From Bedellia somnulentella (Eukaryota; Arthropoda; Insecta; Lepidoptera; Bedelliidae), in contig OY755191.1 in assembly GCA_963576735.1 (NCBI GenBank), forward strand, positions 5,981,608-6,045,607: a stretch of DNA of 64,000 nt, given 5' to 3'. The position numbers were made by a program, and so were the translations under genes. Shown piece by piece: positions 20,531 through 32,219 of this stretch. Under the pieces are notes generated by a model that was not told the DNA's origin, searched no databases, and was given only the letters and a program-made list of their open reading frames with translations. Numbering within the stretch: the stretch's first letter is position 1; the number at the start of each line of letters is the position of its first letter.

Positions 20531-23262
20531 GCCAAAAAAAAAAGTCAAAAAGTTTATTTTTAAAAATTAAGTTAAATACCAACATTTTTTGAACGTCAAA
20601 TTTTTTTAAATGTATCATTAGTCCGTTGCTTCGGAAAGTGTTCGTAAGAAGAAGAAGCAACAAAGAAACTCTTTACATTCACATTTTTTCATTTTTTCAA
20701 AATATGGTTTGTACAATTTTGGGTCATATTTTTACTTTATAAAAGATTTTCTATGCGACCAAACCAAACGCTAGTTTGACATAATTAAACTAAATTGTCC
20801 ATCACAAAAACCAATCACATAACGTGAGAAGAAAAATCCTCACCAGACAATTATTCCTGGGAATAATGAGGGAAGATTTATAGCTTTACGGACACGGTCA
20901 TGTGCGCGTTGGGTTCTTGTCGTTTAAAAAATCTTGAACACTGTAATAAGATTTCTTTAAAAGCATGGCTTTAATTGCCTTTTTAAAAGATGCCACAGGC
21001 AATTCCAATATCTCAGAAGGAAGTTTGTTGAACATTTTGAGGGATAGTCCCATAAAGGAGTTACTTTATTAAGTCTCCACTTCGGTACGTTAAGTTTGTC
21101 CTTATTTCGAGTGTTAACAGTATGCCTATCACTAACTTTACTAAATTATCCAATATGCTTTTTGGCATACATTAAATTCTCAAATATGTATTGACAAGGG
21201 ACAGTTAAAATACCAATATCTTTAAATTTTTCGCGCAACGAATACCTCGATTTTAACATGTAGATAGATCGGATAGCTCGCTTTTGTAAGACGAAAACTT
21301 TATGAACATCAGCCGCTTATAAAATACCGTAAGACATAATGCTGTGGAAATAACTGAAATAAACAATGCGAGCTGTTTCTATGTCTGCTATTTCCCTAAT
21401 CTTACGCACGGCATACGCTGCTGAGCTCAGCCTTTTAGAAAGTGTTAGTATATGGGGTCCCCATTGCAACTTAGAATCGATTGTTATCCCTAGGAATTTT
21501 GTTTCTTTAACTAATTCTACTTTTTCACTGTCAATAACAATATTTGCCTCAACTTGCCTAACATTCGGTAAAGTAAATTTAATACATTTAGTTTTTTTGG
21601 CATTCAGAACCAGGTTATTTACAGTAAACCAATGCAATACCACTGAGATGGCTTTATTTACGTCGTCAAGAGATGTAGAAGATCTCGCTACATTAAATAT
21701 TAAAGAAGTGTCATCTGCAAACATAACTATCTCAGAATACTTTTGTACCATAAATGGTAAATCATTGATGTAAATTAGGAACAGTAATGGGCCAAGTATA
21801 GAACCCTGAGGAACGCCCATCTCTATTTCTGATCCTTTCGACGTAGTTCCATTAATATCAACCTTTAAAGTTCTTTTATTAAGATATGATGCCATTAATT
21901 TCGGTGCTTGCTCGTCAAAACCGTAATATTTAAGTTTAATCAACGCGATTTCCTTTTTTACACAATCAAATGCTTTTGTGAGGTCACAAAATATACCTAA
22001 CGCATCCCGGGAGTTTTCCCATGAATTAAAAATATGTTTCATTAGTGACACTCCTGCATCTACAGTAGACCTACCTTTGGTGAAACCATATTGCTCGTCA
22101 TGGAATATATTATGTTTGTTGAAATAAGAAAGCATTTGGTTGGACATGATTTTCTCAAAAACTTTACTGAGAACGGGTAAAATAGAAATAGGCCTATAAT
22201 TGGTAAAGTCCTGACTATCTCCTGATTTATGGAGTGGGATGAGCCTACTTAACTTCATACAGTCTGGAAATTCTCCTATATCTATACATTTATTAAAAAG
22301 TATCGTTAAATGGGGAGCGATTATATTTATTATTCTATGTATGACGAAAACTGACATTCCTGTTATGTCTTCGGTTTTTTCAAGATTAATAGTTTTAAAA
22401 TTTTTAATTATATCATTACTGTCAACATACTTGAAAGAAAACTGTGCTGTTGTTTTGGTAACATTTTGTTCAAACAACTCAAGAGCTTTTTGGGGACATG
22501 AATTTAATTTCTCTGTTGTCTGAGTGGGGGTATTTATAAAATGATTTTCAAAAATGTCAGCAATTTGTGATCTTGACTGTATCAGTTCATTATCTAATAA
22601 TAAATTGAGATCATGTGGGGACTTTAGTTTTCCAGTTTCACTGTTAATTATTTTCCAGACAGTCTTACTCTTGTTAGAAGAATTCTTAATTTTATGTTTT
22701 ATGCATCTAGATTTAGCTTCACCACAAACTATTTTGAAAATTTTTGAATAATTTCTGACATAAATAATAAAATCTTGGTTGAAGTTATAGGACTTTTCTC
22801 TATAAATGTTATACAGGTGATCTCTACTTATTCTAATTCCAGCGGTGGCCCATTCAGCAAAAGAGCATTTTGTATTACACAGTATTACCTTAGTTTTAAA
22901 GATTTTGTTGAATTCTGTTTTTAGCTCATTGATGAATGAAAGACAATTCTCTAATGATTCACTGCTTCTCATTGGGGGGCTGATGCTAGATCTAATATTA
23001 TTTTCAAATAAGCTAAGTTTTTTTTCAGTTATCTGTCTACATACTATTGACTTTTTCTTTTCAATGGTAAATTCTAAATTTATAAATTGACCCTTGTGGT
23101 CTGAGGTAATGCTATCAAAAAGGAAGTGACCAGAGTAGTCACAATTGCAATAAATATTATCTAAACATGTTGCAGAGGTCGAGGTAATTCGGGTTGGCTC
23201 ATTAAATACATTTAGAAGATTAAATGATTGAAAAAATGTTAATATTTTCTCCTTTACTAGAA
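20531..23262 (-). mobile_element. CR1/Jockey-type LINE inserted in composite copy 1
   Basis: Minus-strand element. Poly(A) appears as a T/A run at 20530-20540 with a 3' UTR of the same family as 13740-13885. RT lies at 21317-22972 and the endonuclease C-terminus at 22973-23240. It is 5'-truncated in the endonuclease. A TAGC is repeated at both junctions (ggggtTAGC / acTAGCagagg), a probable short target duplication. The intact site is seen at 45015-45045. Confidence 0.88.
21317..23240 (-). pseudogene. LINE endonuclease C-terminus plus reverse transcriptase
   Basis: From 23240 the minus strand reads an endonuclease end with SDHKGQFINLEFTIEKKKS, leading into a 551-codon open RT (MRSSESLENC...). 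RT motifs: NYRPISILPVLSKVFEKIM, QYGFTKGRSTVDAGVSLM, FCDLTKAFDCVKKE, MGVPQGSILGPLLFLIYIND and MFADDTSLIF (FADD intact). The frame stops at MSYGIL (21317), but family sequence continues with a stop and frame changes down to ~20930. It is closely related to the inner LINE RT at 11513-13543 and is degenerate as a whole. Confidence 0.9.
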
Positions 23263-23634
23263 CTAGCAGAGGTAGTAATACTTCTGAATATCACGTGACA
23301 TTGTCACCTGTTGTTCAGAGTACCCACGATTTGCTTAGGCAGTGTTCTCACGTTATTGGCGTTTTGAACAAATACACTGTCACATGATTGTGAGTTTCGA
23401 CAGTCTATTCGATTTCCTGGGATGCCATCATCAGATCCTGGTCTCATGGTACTTTCGCGGTAACAATAACATAACAAAAGAAATGTTTAGTGAACCTGTA
23501 CTTCTCTTCATAAAAGCTACGAAGAGGAGTATAAATCTATATAGAATGTGGAAAGAACTGTTTCCTAATACCTAGTGATTGAGGACCCACACCTTCCATC
23601 ATCAGCTCAGCAGCATAACAATATGATATTCAGA

Positions 23635-23905
23635 AGCAAATGCCAATATAAATTCAGAAAATATGTAAAACGCGGTACATTTGCCTATAAAATTTTAGGG
23701 TTCCCCTCGATTTCTCCAGGATCCCATCATCAGACCCTGATATCCTCATCATGGGACCAATCCGGGAGTATCTTCTTTTGAATAAAAAAATAATAATCAA
23801 AATCGGTTCATAAATGGCGAAGTAATCGGCGAACAAACATAAAAAAAAAACGGTCGAATTGAGAACACTCCTTTTTTTGAAGTCGGTTAACAAACAAATA
23901 TTTTC
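23635..23905 (-). repeat. End block of composite element
   Basis: On minus this reads GTTAACCGACTTCAAAAAAA, GGAGTGTTCTCAATTCGACC, a T run, then GATTACTTCGCCATTTATGA. The same block is at 43876-44130 on plus. Confidence 0.8.
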
Positions 23906-24103
23906 CGTGTTAGGCGTTATTAATACATACATATTCTCACGCCATTAGTTCCCATTAGTGTAGGGAGATATTATTGATCGCCATTATGTATGATGGATGA
24001 TTATTATATATAAGTATATTGAATTATTATGCCTTGAAACTCTCCCACAATATAGGTAATACGCAATGGTAGATCCAGGTTGTAGGTATAGGCATAGGCA
24101 CAT

Positions 24104-24650
24104 ACGAGGGGCATGCCAAAAGAAACTAGATACTCAAACATTCCAAAATTTATTCTTTATTACAAGTATCGATCTTTTCAATGTATTCACCCTGAGTACG
24201 TATAAACTTTTCCATACGTCTGAACCAATTGGAAAATACCTGTGCCCACTCTTCTTTAGATACCTCAGAAATCTCGAAATTATAGGCAACCAGCGCATCT
24301 TCTTTGCTTTCAAACCTCTTCCCCTTTAGTTTTTCTTTGATTTTTGGAAACAAGTAAAAATCACAAGGCGCTAGGTCAGGGGAATATGGCGGGTGAGAGA
24401 GAATTCAGAGAATTGACACATTTTTCGAGTTGAAAAAGTCTAGTGTTCTGGCAGACGTGTGCGGCGCCACATTGTCGTGGTGCCAGAAAAGGTGCCGGAT
24501 TCCTGACTTCGGTCGCTTCGGTCACACCAAGCTGATATTACTGTTGGAGCACAAATTGTCACATACCATTCGGAGTTCACCGTTCTTTCATTCTCTAGCA
24601 CAACAGTAGCAATATGACCCGTTCTGCAGAAAAACGAGACCAAAACCAAA
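24104..24650 (-). pseudogene. mariner transposase relic
   Basis: On minus, in fragments across frames: GHIATVVLENERTVNSEWY, then HHDNVAPHTSARTLDFFN (second catalytic Asp in HDN), HPPYSPDLAPCDFYLFPKIK (third catalytic Asp in CDF) and a C-terminus ending near EYIEKID. These are hallmark mariner-family D,D34D sequences. The copy has at least one frameshift and an in-frame stop and lacks the N-terminal DNA-binding half. Dead. Confidence 0.9.
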
Positions 24651-24654
24651 TCGT

Positions 24655-24955
24655 TACTAATTTACATACTACATACTAGATGGCGCCAGTAATTGCATCC
24701 TACATCACGTAATGATTTCTTTTTTAGATTATTATAAATACTTCATAGCGTTTTATTCCAATATTTGCTAATAAACGGAAATACTGAACCGTTCATGAAA
24801 GCGCATTCAAAATCACCAAACTACACTGTTCAGGGAGTGCTAGGGAGTGCTATAAATTTAATAAATTGAAAACATTGCGCTAAATTTCACAATGCTTGAG
24901 CAGTGACTTAAAAAACAACGCTACCCGTGCGAAGCTGGGCCGATCCACTAGTAAA
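24655..24955 (-). repeat. Dispersed repeat, paired with 33345-33638
   Basis: Shares ACTAGATGGCGCCAGT, CTACACTGTTCAGG, GCTTGAGCAGTGA and CCGTGCGAAGCTGGGCCGAT with the second site. On minus it starts ACTAGTGGATCGGCCCAGCT, a phrase typical of retrotransposon ends in insects. Confidence 0.65.
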
Positions 24956-25319
24956 ATTAATAATAAATTAAAATATAAAAAATAATGTCTTAGTTGTGGC
25001 ACTACCAAGAATTAAATCGGTATCTATTATATGTAGACCAACGAAAACGAATACACTCACTAAACTAAAAACCTACGCTACGAAAACCTACACTACACTC
25101 TTCGGAAGGAAGAAGAATGACGAAAACTTAGCTGCATGATTTATACCTTAGCCCGTTTTGTGGACGAGTCTGAGTAAAAATATATTTTGTTTATATATAG
25201 ATATAACATAACCTAAAATTAATTTAATATTAATATCACATCTCCAAAATTTTTGTATGTACAAGCAATGTAAGATAGTTATTAGAAAGCGTATTAAAAT
25301 AACAGAACCGAGTAAAAAA

Positions 25320-28300
25320 ATGTGGATATTTGGCTATGGATCACTTATTTGGAAACCAAATTTTCCCTATCAAACAGAAGTTGCAGGTTTCATCCAAGGT
25401 TTTGTCAGAAGATTTTACCAACACAGCACAGATCATCGAGGTGTACCTGAAAAGGCAAGTAATTCAAAAATGATTGCAATTTTATTTGTAGTGTCCAGTC
25501 ATGTATGTAAACGTCCCTATAGTGCCTCCTTTAGTACACCCTAACCTTCGCGCACTATCGCGATGGCACCATTCCACTAAATTGTGCACATTTGTAAGAA
25601 AATATTCAGAATACTCGGATTCATGGTTCATATGGCTAGGGAATAAACAAATATCAATGCAGCAAAGGCACTCTATGATTCTCTAGTAAGAAGTAAATTA
25701 GAATTTAAGTGGTCATCTGGCCATCAAGCAAAATACCGCCTCATCTCAAGCAAATTCAGAAACATGTTTTTAAAATTTTTTTAATACACCATTTAATTAA
25801 ATTGTGTATTTCCTTACTATATCTTGATGAACCTGTCACTGTTAATTTTGGGTATTGGGGGGGCACAACAAGTTAAAGGTCAGGAGAGGTTTATGAAGTA
25901 CATATTTAGGGTCTTTAGAATAATAATTTGTTATGGAGGGAAGTACTATGCTAAGGCCTTCCTCTTGAACTAATCTGTTGTGGGATAACCCATTAACTCG
26001 GGGGAAGTTGCTATGAACAGGTTGATGAGGACGTAGACATCTTGCAATGTTCAATGGCTTGCATCACAAAACCAGCATTGTATTAAATGTGTAATGTTGT
26101 AGATAGACTTAAGATATATTATAAAGTTATTGGAGTAATCTGAATTCTTTATTCCAAGGCTCTAGCTACCCTATTTTGTGATATTTGTAGTGATTTAAGT
26201 AGTCATTAAATGGAAATGTTTTGTGTAGCATGGTCAATAAAACTATGCCTATATAAATAAATATTGATGATGTATGATAAGTTTTATATTATTTTAATAT
26301 CTCTTTCTATCATAAATCGCTTAAAGCTTTCTTCTATTTGAGCAAATATTGTAATGCAACCCTTTCTGCTTTCAGCCTGGCCGAGTTGTTACTTTAGTTC
26401 CTAGTGATGACCCTGACAGCCGAGTATGGGGTGTTGCATATAAATTGAATGATGAAGATATAAGTTCTGTAATGAAACAATTAGACTTCAGAGAAAAGAA
26501 TGGTTATAAAAAGACATCTATTATATTTTATCCTAAAGATAAAACAAATGAACCAATAAACTTAGAAACTTATGTAGCTACTGAAGAAAATGAGTCTTAT
26601 GCAGGTATGTTATTCACACATTTAAAAACATGTAGAATTTTGAATTTATTTAAGCATAGTTACTGGATAATTCAGCAACCTATTTTTTAGAATCAACTTT
26701 TGAAAATTTACTCTATTAAATAAAGGGAACTATATTTTCGATCACCAAAATTTATATTTGTCATCAAGTTGTATCACCTAATAAATAGATCTATCGCCAC
26801 GAAATATTTTCGTTCTCAGATAAACAAAATTTGTTCCCAGGTATGAATTATCAAATTAATGTTAATATATGTGTAAAATAAGAGATCGATAACCAATAAA
26901 ATTATATTGCATTACATGAATATAAACTTCGTTCTTATAATAACAGTTTTGTAACTTAAATAATAGCTCTGTGCTCAGAATGGTAGATCTGTCACCAAAT
27001 AAATCGATTATCGATCGCTGACTGCGACTCCTTTTTATTTGATATTTTGTCACCAATACAGTAGTAACATTTTATTTCGTTCAGATATTAAATTAATAGT
27101 ATTCGTTACCAATTTAATACATCAATTTATAATTTTAATGAAAAAATTATCAAAGGGGCGGAGACAAATTGGCGCGCTTTAAAAATTTACCAATCCGGCC
27201 TCAACGATGGGTAGTATTTTTTATGGGTAGTTATTGTTTTTAAACAATAAATATTGATTATTTTAACTTTAATTAAGTGTTTTATCTACTATTCTGCTAG
27301 CCATAAGCCAGCTATTTTAAACCAGCGCTGATTGTTCAGTTGTAATTATTTTAAACAATAAATATTGATTATTTTCACGTTAATTGTTTCATTTACTACT
27401 CTGCAAAAAAATATATTTTAATATAATTTATACTACCAGTGATGATGACAACCCTATTTTTTTTTGCACTTAATGCATAACATAACATACATAAACATAA
27501 ACGTTCACGCCGAATATCCCCGAAGGGGTTGGCAGAGGTACTAATACTTCTGAACATCACGTGACTTTGTCACCTGGTGTTCAGAGTACCCACGTTTTGC
27601 ATGGACAGTGTACTCACGTGATAGGGGGCAGGCCTATCGCCGTTTTGTACGAATACACTGTCACATGACTAAGTACAACTCAGCCATGTGGGTTTCCTCA
27701 CGATGTTTTCCCTCACCGTTAACAACCATGATAAATTAACCACACATATGTCTTTAGAAAAGACAAATTGGTGTAGGCCCGACCCAGGATTTGAACACTA
27801 GTCGTTTGCACGATTACCGAGTGTTCTACCCACTGGGCTATCACGGTTGTTACTTAATGCAATTTTCTAGTAACATAATATGATTTATTGGTGATCTCTT
27901 TAAATTAGTTTGCTTAAATACTTATTAGGACACACCTATTATAATACATACAAAAACATTTATTTGGTACTAGACCTTATATCTCAGGATTCCAGGTGAT
28001 TTATTGTGGAACTGATTTTGCATTGTTTGGTGACTACATTTTGGTGACAGATCTACTATTTTGAGGACAAACCCTATTATTTAAGAAACACAAAACTAAT
28101 TAAATTGGTGATAGCTTAAATGATACCCTTAAATAAAATACATTCATCACAAAGCCTATTGTGAATTTATGTGAAAGTTTGTTGTTCAATCAGCAAATAC
28201 AGATAAAAATCAGAGGAAGGGAACACTAACACTACTTAAAAAGTGTAAAAAGAAACAAAGGAAAGAACAAATTTGCATTAGAAGCCATAGACACTATAGC

Positions 28301-29595
28301 TTAATCGGCAGAGCGACGGGAGGTTGAGGGTCGAATTCCCGCTGGTGTCAAAATTTTTCTTTCCTTTATTTATTTTTTACTAATGTAAGAAAAACTTTCT
28401 TTTATTTATCCTTTATTTATTAGAAACTAGTGGTCCGCCTCGGCTTCGCACGGTTGGTGTTAAGTTTTTATACTGCTTACCCCCTACAATATTTAGCATG
28501 ATGATATATATCCTATGTTCTTTTCCTGATTCTAAGCTACCTCTTTAACAATCGGTTCATCCGTTCTTGAGTTATAAATAGTGTAACTAACACCACTTTC
28601 TTTTATATATATAGATAATCCCCACATGAGGATTTCATAAACAAAAGACATCCTAATTATATAACAATTTTCCAACTTCTAAATACACAATTTAAAAAGT
28701 ACCATATAAAATTTACTTCCATATTTCCATCCCCTTAGAGTTGGAATTTCTGAAAGTCCCTTCTAGTGATCCCTTACATAATGAAAGATGCACCTGGACA
28801 AAATTGTAAGTTTTAGGTATATTTGTATGTGTGTATGTTGTTTTGTGTGTTTAGTTCTAAGTTACTTTTTAAGTTTTATTTAGTTGTAAGTATTGGTTAG
28901 AGCTGAAAACTGGAGCTATCCGCTTTAAGTGGTTAGACCAAGCTCCTAACCATTTTGTCAACAGACAAATGAAATGTTTTTATTTTATTTTTATTTTTAA
29001 TTTTGGCTGTGCGTAGATTCTAAGTTAATCAGTCAGTTTCACCTTTAATACATTACAAAAAAGAGTCATAACATAATGATATGCATGTTTTATAATGTAA
29101 CGGTATTGGGGCGTCTAAGGGATTTTTGGACGATGCGGTTGGAGACCCATCACCAGCAACCTTTATTTAACCTTCTTTTCCCCACTGAATTTTCCAAAAG
29201 TGGCTGAGAGGTTTCTAATTCCTTAGCTCTGGCTACCCCTTCTAGGGATTTATAGCCGTGGGTATACGTATTTATGTATGTAAAATGTAATGTTTATTTC
29301 CTTTACTAATAAGACCACTAATATCACATGTTCTTCTAGATAATTTATTTGATTTTTTTATCATTTTATTTTAGGTGCAGCATCAATTGAAGATATTGCA
29401 GCACAAGTGATACAATCGAAAGGACCAAGTGGTACCAACAAAGAATATGTATATAAGCTAGCTGAATCTATGAGAAAGATAGCGCCAGAAGAAAATGACG
29501 AGCATTTGTTCCAACTGGAAGCTGCAGTGAGGAAGTTGGATAATGAAAATAGCATTGTTAGTGAAAATGATAGGGGCGATGCAAATAAAAATTAA
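25320..29595 (+). CDS. CHAC2: CHAC2, glutathione-specific gamma-glutamylcyclotransferase (3 exons)
   Basis: Exons 25320-25454, 26376-26604 and 29375-29595 give 194 residues (human CHAC2 is 184). Exon 1: [20 protein letters not shown] with the substrate-binding YGSL loop (residues 6-9), ending [11 protein letters not shown]. Exon 2: [20 protein letters not shown] and the LDFREKNGY motif with the predicted catalytic Glu at ~85. Exon 3: [20 protein letters not shown] and [16 protein letters not shown]. By family it cleaves glutathione to 5-oxoproline and Cys-Gly in the cytosol. Intron 1 has a GC donor (AAAG|GCAAGT) and a TTTCAG acceptor; intron 2 is GT-AG. The ATG at 25320 matches the family start; an in-frame upstream ATG at 25257 would add 21 residues and is unlikely to be used. 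Intron 1 holds a LINE scrap; intron 2 (2.8 kb) holds a full SINE and a family A copy. Confidence 0.95.
25655..25790 (+). pseudogene. LINE RT C-terminal scrap in CHAC2 intron 1
   Basis: Reads [20 protein letters not shown] and then [11 protein letters not shown], resembling the post-RT 'LVRSKLEYAS...RFLRF' segment of Jockey-type LINEs. Too short for finer assignment. Confidence 0.5.
26700..28160. repeat. AT-rich repetitive block in CHAC2 intron 2
   Basis: Recurrent phrases GTAGATCTGTCACC/GGTGACAGATCTAC, GATCACCAAAA and GGTGAT occur in both orientations on either side of the SINE at 27478-27851. TTAAATAATAG next to the phrase suggests an imperfect inverted repeat or decayed satellite-like array. 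No coding. Confidence 0.45.
27478..27851 (-). mobile_element. Family B SINE, full length, 10-bp target duplication
   Basis: The direct repeat ACTTAATGCA flanks it at 27468-27477 and 27852-27861. On minus: head GTGATAGCCCAGTGGGTAGA, a B-box-like GTTCAAATCC, body of the CACCAGGTGACAAAGTCACG type, tail GTTTATGTTTATGTATGTTA. Length 374 bp; a good reference copy for the family. Confidence 0.92.
28285..28380 (+). repeat. Small tRNA-headed SINE fragment
   Basis: ACTATAGCTTAATCGGCAGA (A-box-like) and GGTCGAATTCCCGCTGGTGT (B-box-like) are followed by an aaaatttttctttcc run. Resembles 4505-4562. Confidence 0.5.
28420..28625 (+). repeat. Retrotransposon 3'-end-like repeat
   Basis: Begins ACTAGTGGTCCGCCTCGGCT with CTTCGCACGG, then AATCGGTTCATCCGTTCTTG, ending in ttttatatatatag. 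This is the usual phrasing of dispersed LINE 3' ends in Lepidoptera (family knowledge). Confidence 0.5.
29099..29285 (+). repeat. 5'-truncated family A copy
   Basis: Begins at ACGGTATTGGGGCGTC and runs to the tail GTGGGTATACGTATTTATGT. It sits just before CHAC2 exon 3. Confidence 0.85.
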
Positions 29596-29599
29596 TATG

Positions 29600-30895
29600 T
29601 TTAATACATAAAATAATTGTGATTTGAAAATATTTAATATGTGATTTTTCAGTGATAATATGTTGCAATTTTATAGAAGAATATAATGATGTTATTTTTG
29701 TATATACTTCATTTGTTTTGATATTATCTCCTCTCATAACCATCTCAAATGGTTCTGTTGGGTGGCTGTGGATTTGTTTGCATGGATACTGGTATAATAT
29801 ATACATAAGAGTACCCCTCTTTGGGATAAAAAAAGCTTGGTGACCTTTGCAGGCAGGTTAAATCATAAATTAGAATTAAAAGGGTTGCTGATAAATTTCT
29901 ATTATTTATACTTTTATTTAATTACCTTCACTTGATTATTTTATTTTGAAATGATATGTACAATAATGTGTTTTTTCCATTAATCAAATATAGGTAACAC
30001 AAGGGAACAGCATTTTTGTTGCATGAAACATTTTGTCCAGTATTATGCATTTTTGGGGTGCTGATTTCAAATTTGAACTCAAATCTAGTGAATAGCACGA
30101 TTGATTTGTGTTTAAAGTGTTACTAGTAAAAAATAGTTGTGATCGCTGTATATGAAAAACAATAGCTGTTAGGGAAAAAATGAGGATAGATTTAAAATCA
30201 GCGACCTCAAATTAGTAAACACCAGGCATAAAATTCCATGCAACAAAAAATGCAATAAATTTTGTTCTCTTGTGTAATGGCTGCAAGTTGTAATTAAGAA
30301 CTATAAGCATTATAACTATACTAGTGGGTAACCCTGGCGCGACTACGGCGCGTCCAATAAAATGAATTTATTTTTAAATTTTACGACCAATCACAGCGCA
30401 GCTCTTTTGAATTTCTAGTGATTTTTTCTGATTGGCCGTTTTGAAAAAAATCCGACCAATCACAGCGCATCTCTGATCGACTAAAGTTTGCGCGCGCTTA
30501 TGACACTCAAGCAAAGCCTAAGGGCAGTTCAGTTACATCAGATCTCTGAATTTTGTGGGCCGCGAACTGTACAAAACGATACCTGAACCAAATTTCTAGC
30601 TTAACTCATCGCGTCATAGGCTTCCGGGCAAGAAAGAGGCTTACAGAAATAATATATAAAGATAACATTTAGTTCAAAATTCATCTGATAGTAAGAAAGT
30701 GATACAAACCAGTAAATAAAATGTTTTTTACATTTATTAGTGTTTTTGCTTGACCGCATCCTGTCTTGTGGGGTAGCAAAAACCATCCAGGGATATCGTG
30801 GTACTTAATCTAGTTACGCACTTCATTTGATTAAAACTATGGTACTTATCACATGTTTAATTATGCGTGTTTGTTGTTTGGTTTTAAAGGTCTGA
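29600..30895. other. CHAC2 3' flank and unclassified intergenic DNA
   Basis: CHAC2 3' UTR sequence, then AT-rich DNA. At 30340-30490 there is a block with two copies of GACCAATCACAGCGCA and an inverted CCAAT (gattggccg). No exon recognised. Confidence 0.4.
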
Positions 30896-30909
30896 GAATA
30901 TGAGCTTTT

Positions 30910-31176
30910 ACATACATACATACATATACTCACGGCTATAATTCCCTAGAAGGGGTAGCCAGAGCTAAGGAATTAAAAATTCCTCGCCACACTTGGAAGT
31001 TGAGTGGGGAAAGGATCGTAAAAGAAAGGTTTTTGGTGATGGGTCTCCAACCGCATCGCCCAAAAATCCAATAAAAAGCCCCAATACCCTTAGTCGCATC
31101 TTACGACACCCGTGGGTAGAAAGGGGTAGCGACATTCTAAGCCGGCACTACACGGCATTTATTGCTATGAATATAT
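30910..31176 (-). mobile_element. Family A retroposon with 14-bp target duplication
   Basis: GAATATGAGCTTTT occurs at 30896-30909 and 31177-31190. Tail (CATA)n lies at left, 5' end GCCGGCACTACACGGC at right with ~20 additional 5' bases. Confidence 0.92.
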
Positions 31177-31575
31177 GAATATGAGCTTTTCTTTGTTCAA
31201 TATTTTACAAAGTTATTTGTCCTACAGTTGGCATTGAATTACTTTAACATTTGCGTATTCATTATTCAAAGCCTACCAAACATTCTCCAAACATTTGCAT
31301 TTACCGGAATTCGAACCTGATATTAAGGTCGTTTGAAACTCCGAATCTTCGAGGTCATCTTAAGAACGCTAAATTGGATTAAAATATTGTAATTATAAGT
31401 AGGAGTATGAGGTATTGCAATATCTGACTAATAGTCGTATTGATGAAAATTACATGAACACAATAACAAGCTTATTTGAGCTAGCCCCAGCACTAAATTG
31501 CTGTGTGTGTCTCATGCATGACCGGCGGGTTTGGTTCTTGGTGTCGGCAATGTAGTTCTAGACTCGAGCGTCCCA

Positions 31576-31745
31576 ACTCAAGCGTTCACGCCGTAAATGC
31601 CCGAAGGGGTTGGCAGAAATACTAATACTTCTAAAAATCATGTGACATTGTCCCCTGGTGTTCAGAGTGCCCACGTTTTGCTTAGACAGTGTACTCACGT
31701 GATAGAGGGGCGGACCTATCGCCGTTTTATATGACGAATACATAC
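31576..31745 (-). repeat. 3' part of a family B SINE
   Basis: Matches AGCGTTCACGCCG, CCCGAAGGGGTTGGCAGA, CTGGTGTTCAGAG and ACGTGATAGAGGGGCGG. The head is missing. Confidence 0.8.
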
Positions 31746-31973
31746 ATAATAGTCAGTTAAGGAGTCCCGCCCTAGATTATATTGTAATAAATATGTATTT
31801 ATTTATTCAACATGCGAGGCCTGAACCAGACAACCCATTGCTAATAGAAGGAGAGAAGTGAGAAACTGTTAAAGCGCACTCTTTCTTTACAATGCATCGA
31901 ATAGACTAACATGCAGAGCTTTAAATTGCGCTTACTCCTCAACGATGAAACTACTCGTATGTTAAATTTATAT

Positions 31974-32219
31974 TTACATACATATACTCACGGCTAAAAA
32001 TCCCTAGAAGGGGTAGCCAGAGCTAAGGAATTAGCAATTCCTCAGCCACTTTTGGAAGACAAGTGGGGAAAAGATGGTAAATTAAAGGTTGGTTGGTTGG
32101 TGACGATTCTTCAAACGCATCGCCCAAAAGTCCCTTAAAGACCCCAATATCCTTAGTGGCCTCTTAAGTACACCGACGGGATGTGGAGTAGTGCTATTCT
32201 TAGCCGACAACTACACAGC
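31974..32219 (-). mobile_element. Family A retroposon
   Basis: Full-length family A; the core reads CCTCAGCCACTTTTGGAAGA through AGTGCTATTCTTAGCCGAC. Confidence 0.88.

Larger units (their letters stand above)
19685..23905. mobile_element. Composite element copy 1, opened by a LINE
   Basis: Order: a ~600-bp long-TIR element (19685-20303), a 220-bp unique block (20304-20494), a family B SINE tail (20495-20530 plus 23262-23395), a second block (23396-23640) and an end block finishing in TTTGAAGTCGGTTAAC (to ~23905). The family B tail is split by the LINE at 20531-23262. The same blocks occur in reverse order and orientation at 43876-48460, while the sequences beyond both ends differ. This fits an element mobilised as a unit. 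ACCGACTTC lies in inverted orientation at the two ends. Confidence 0.75.

Noticed and set aside
21366..23090. Several plus-strand frames of 65-135 residues
   Set aside because: All lie antisense to the LINE endonuclease/RT on minus.
28285..28380. tRNA gene
   Set aside because: Has A- and B-box-like words but no convincing cloverleaf or acceptor pairing, and resembles another fragment at 4505; treated as a SINE head.
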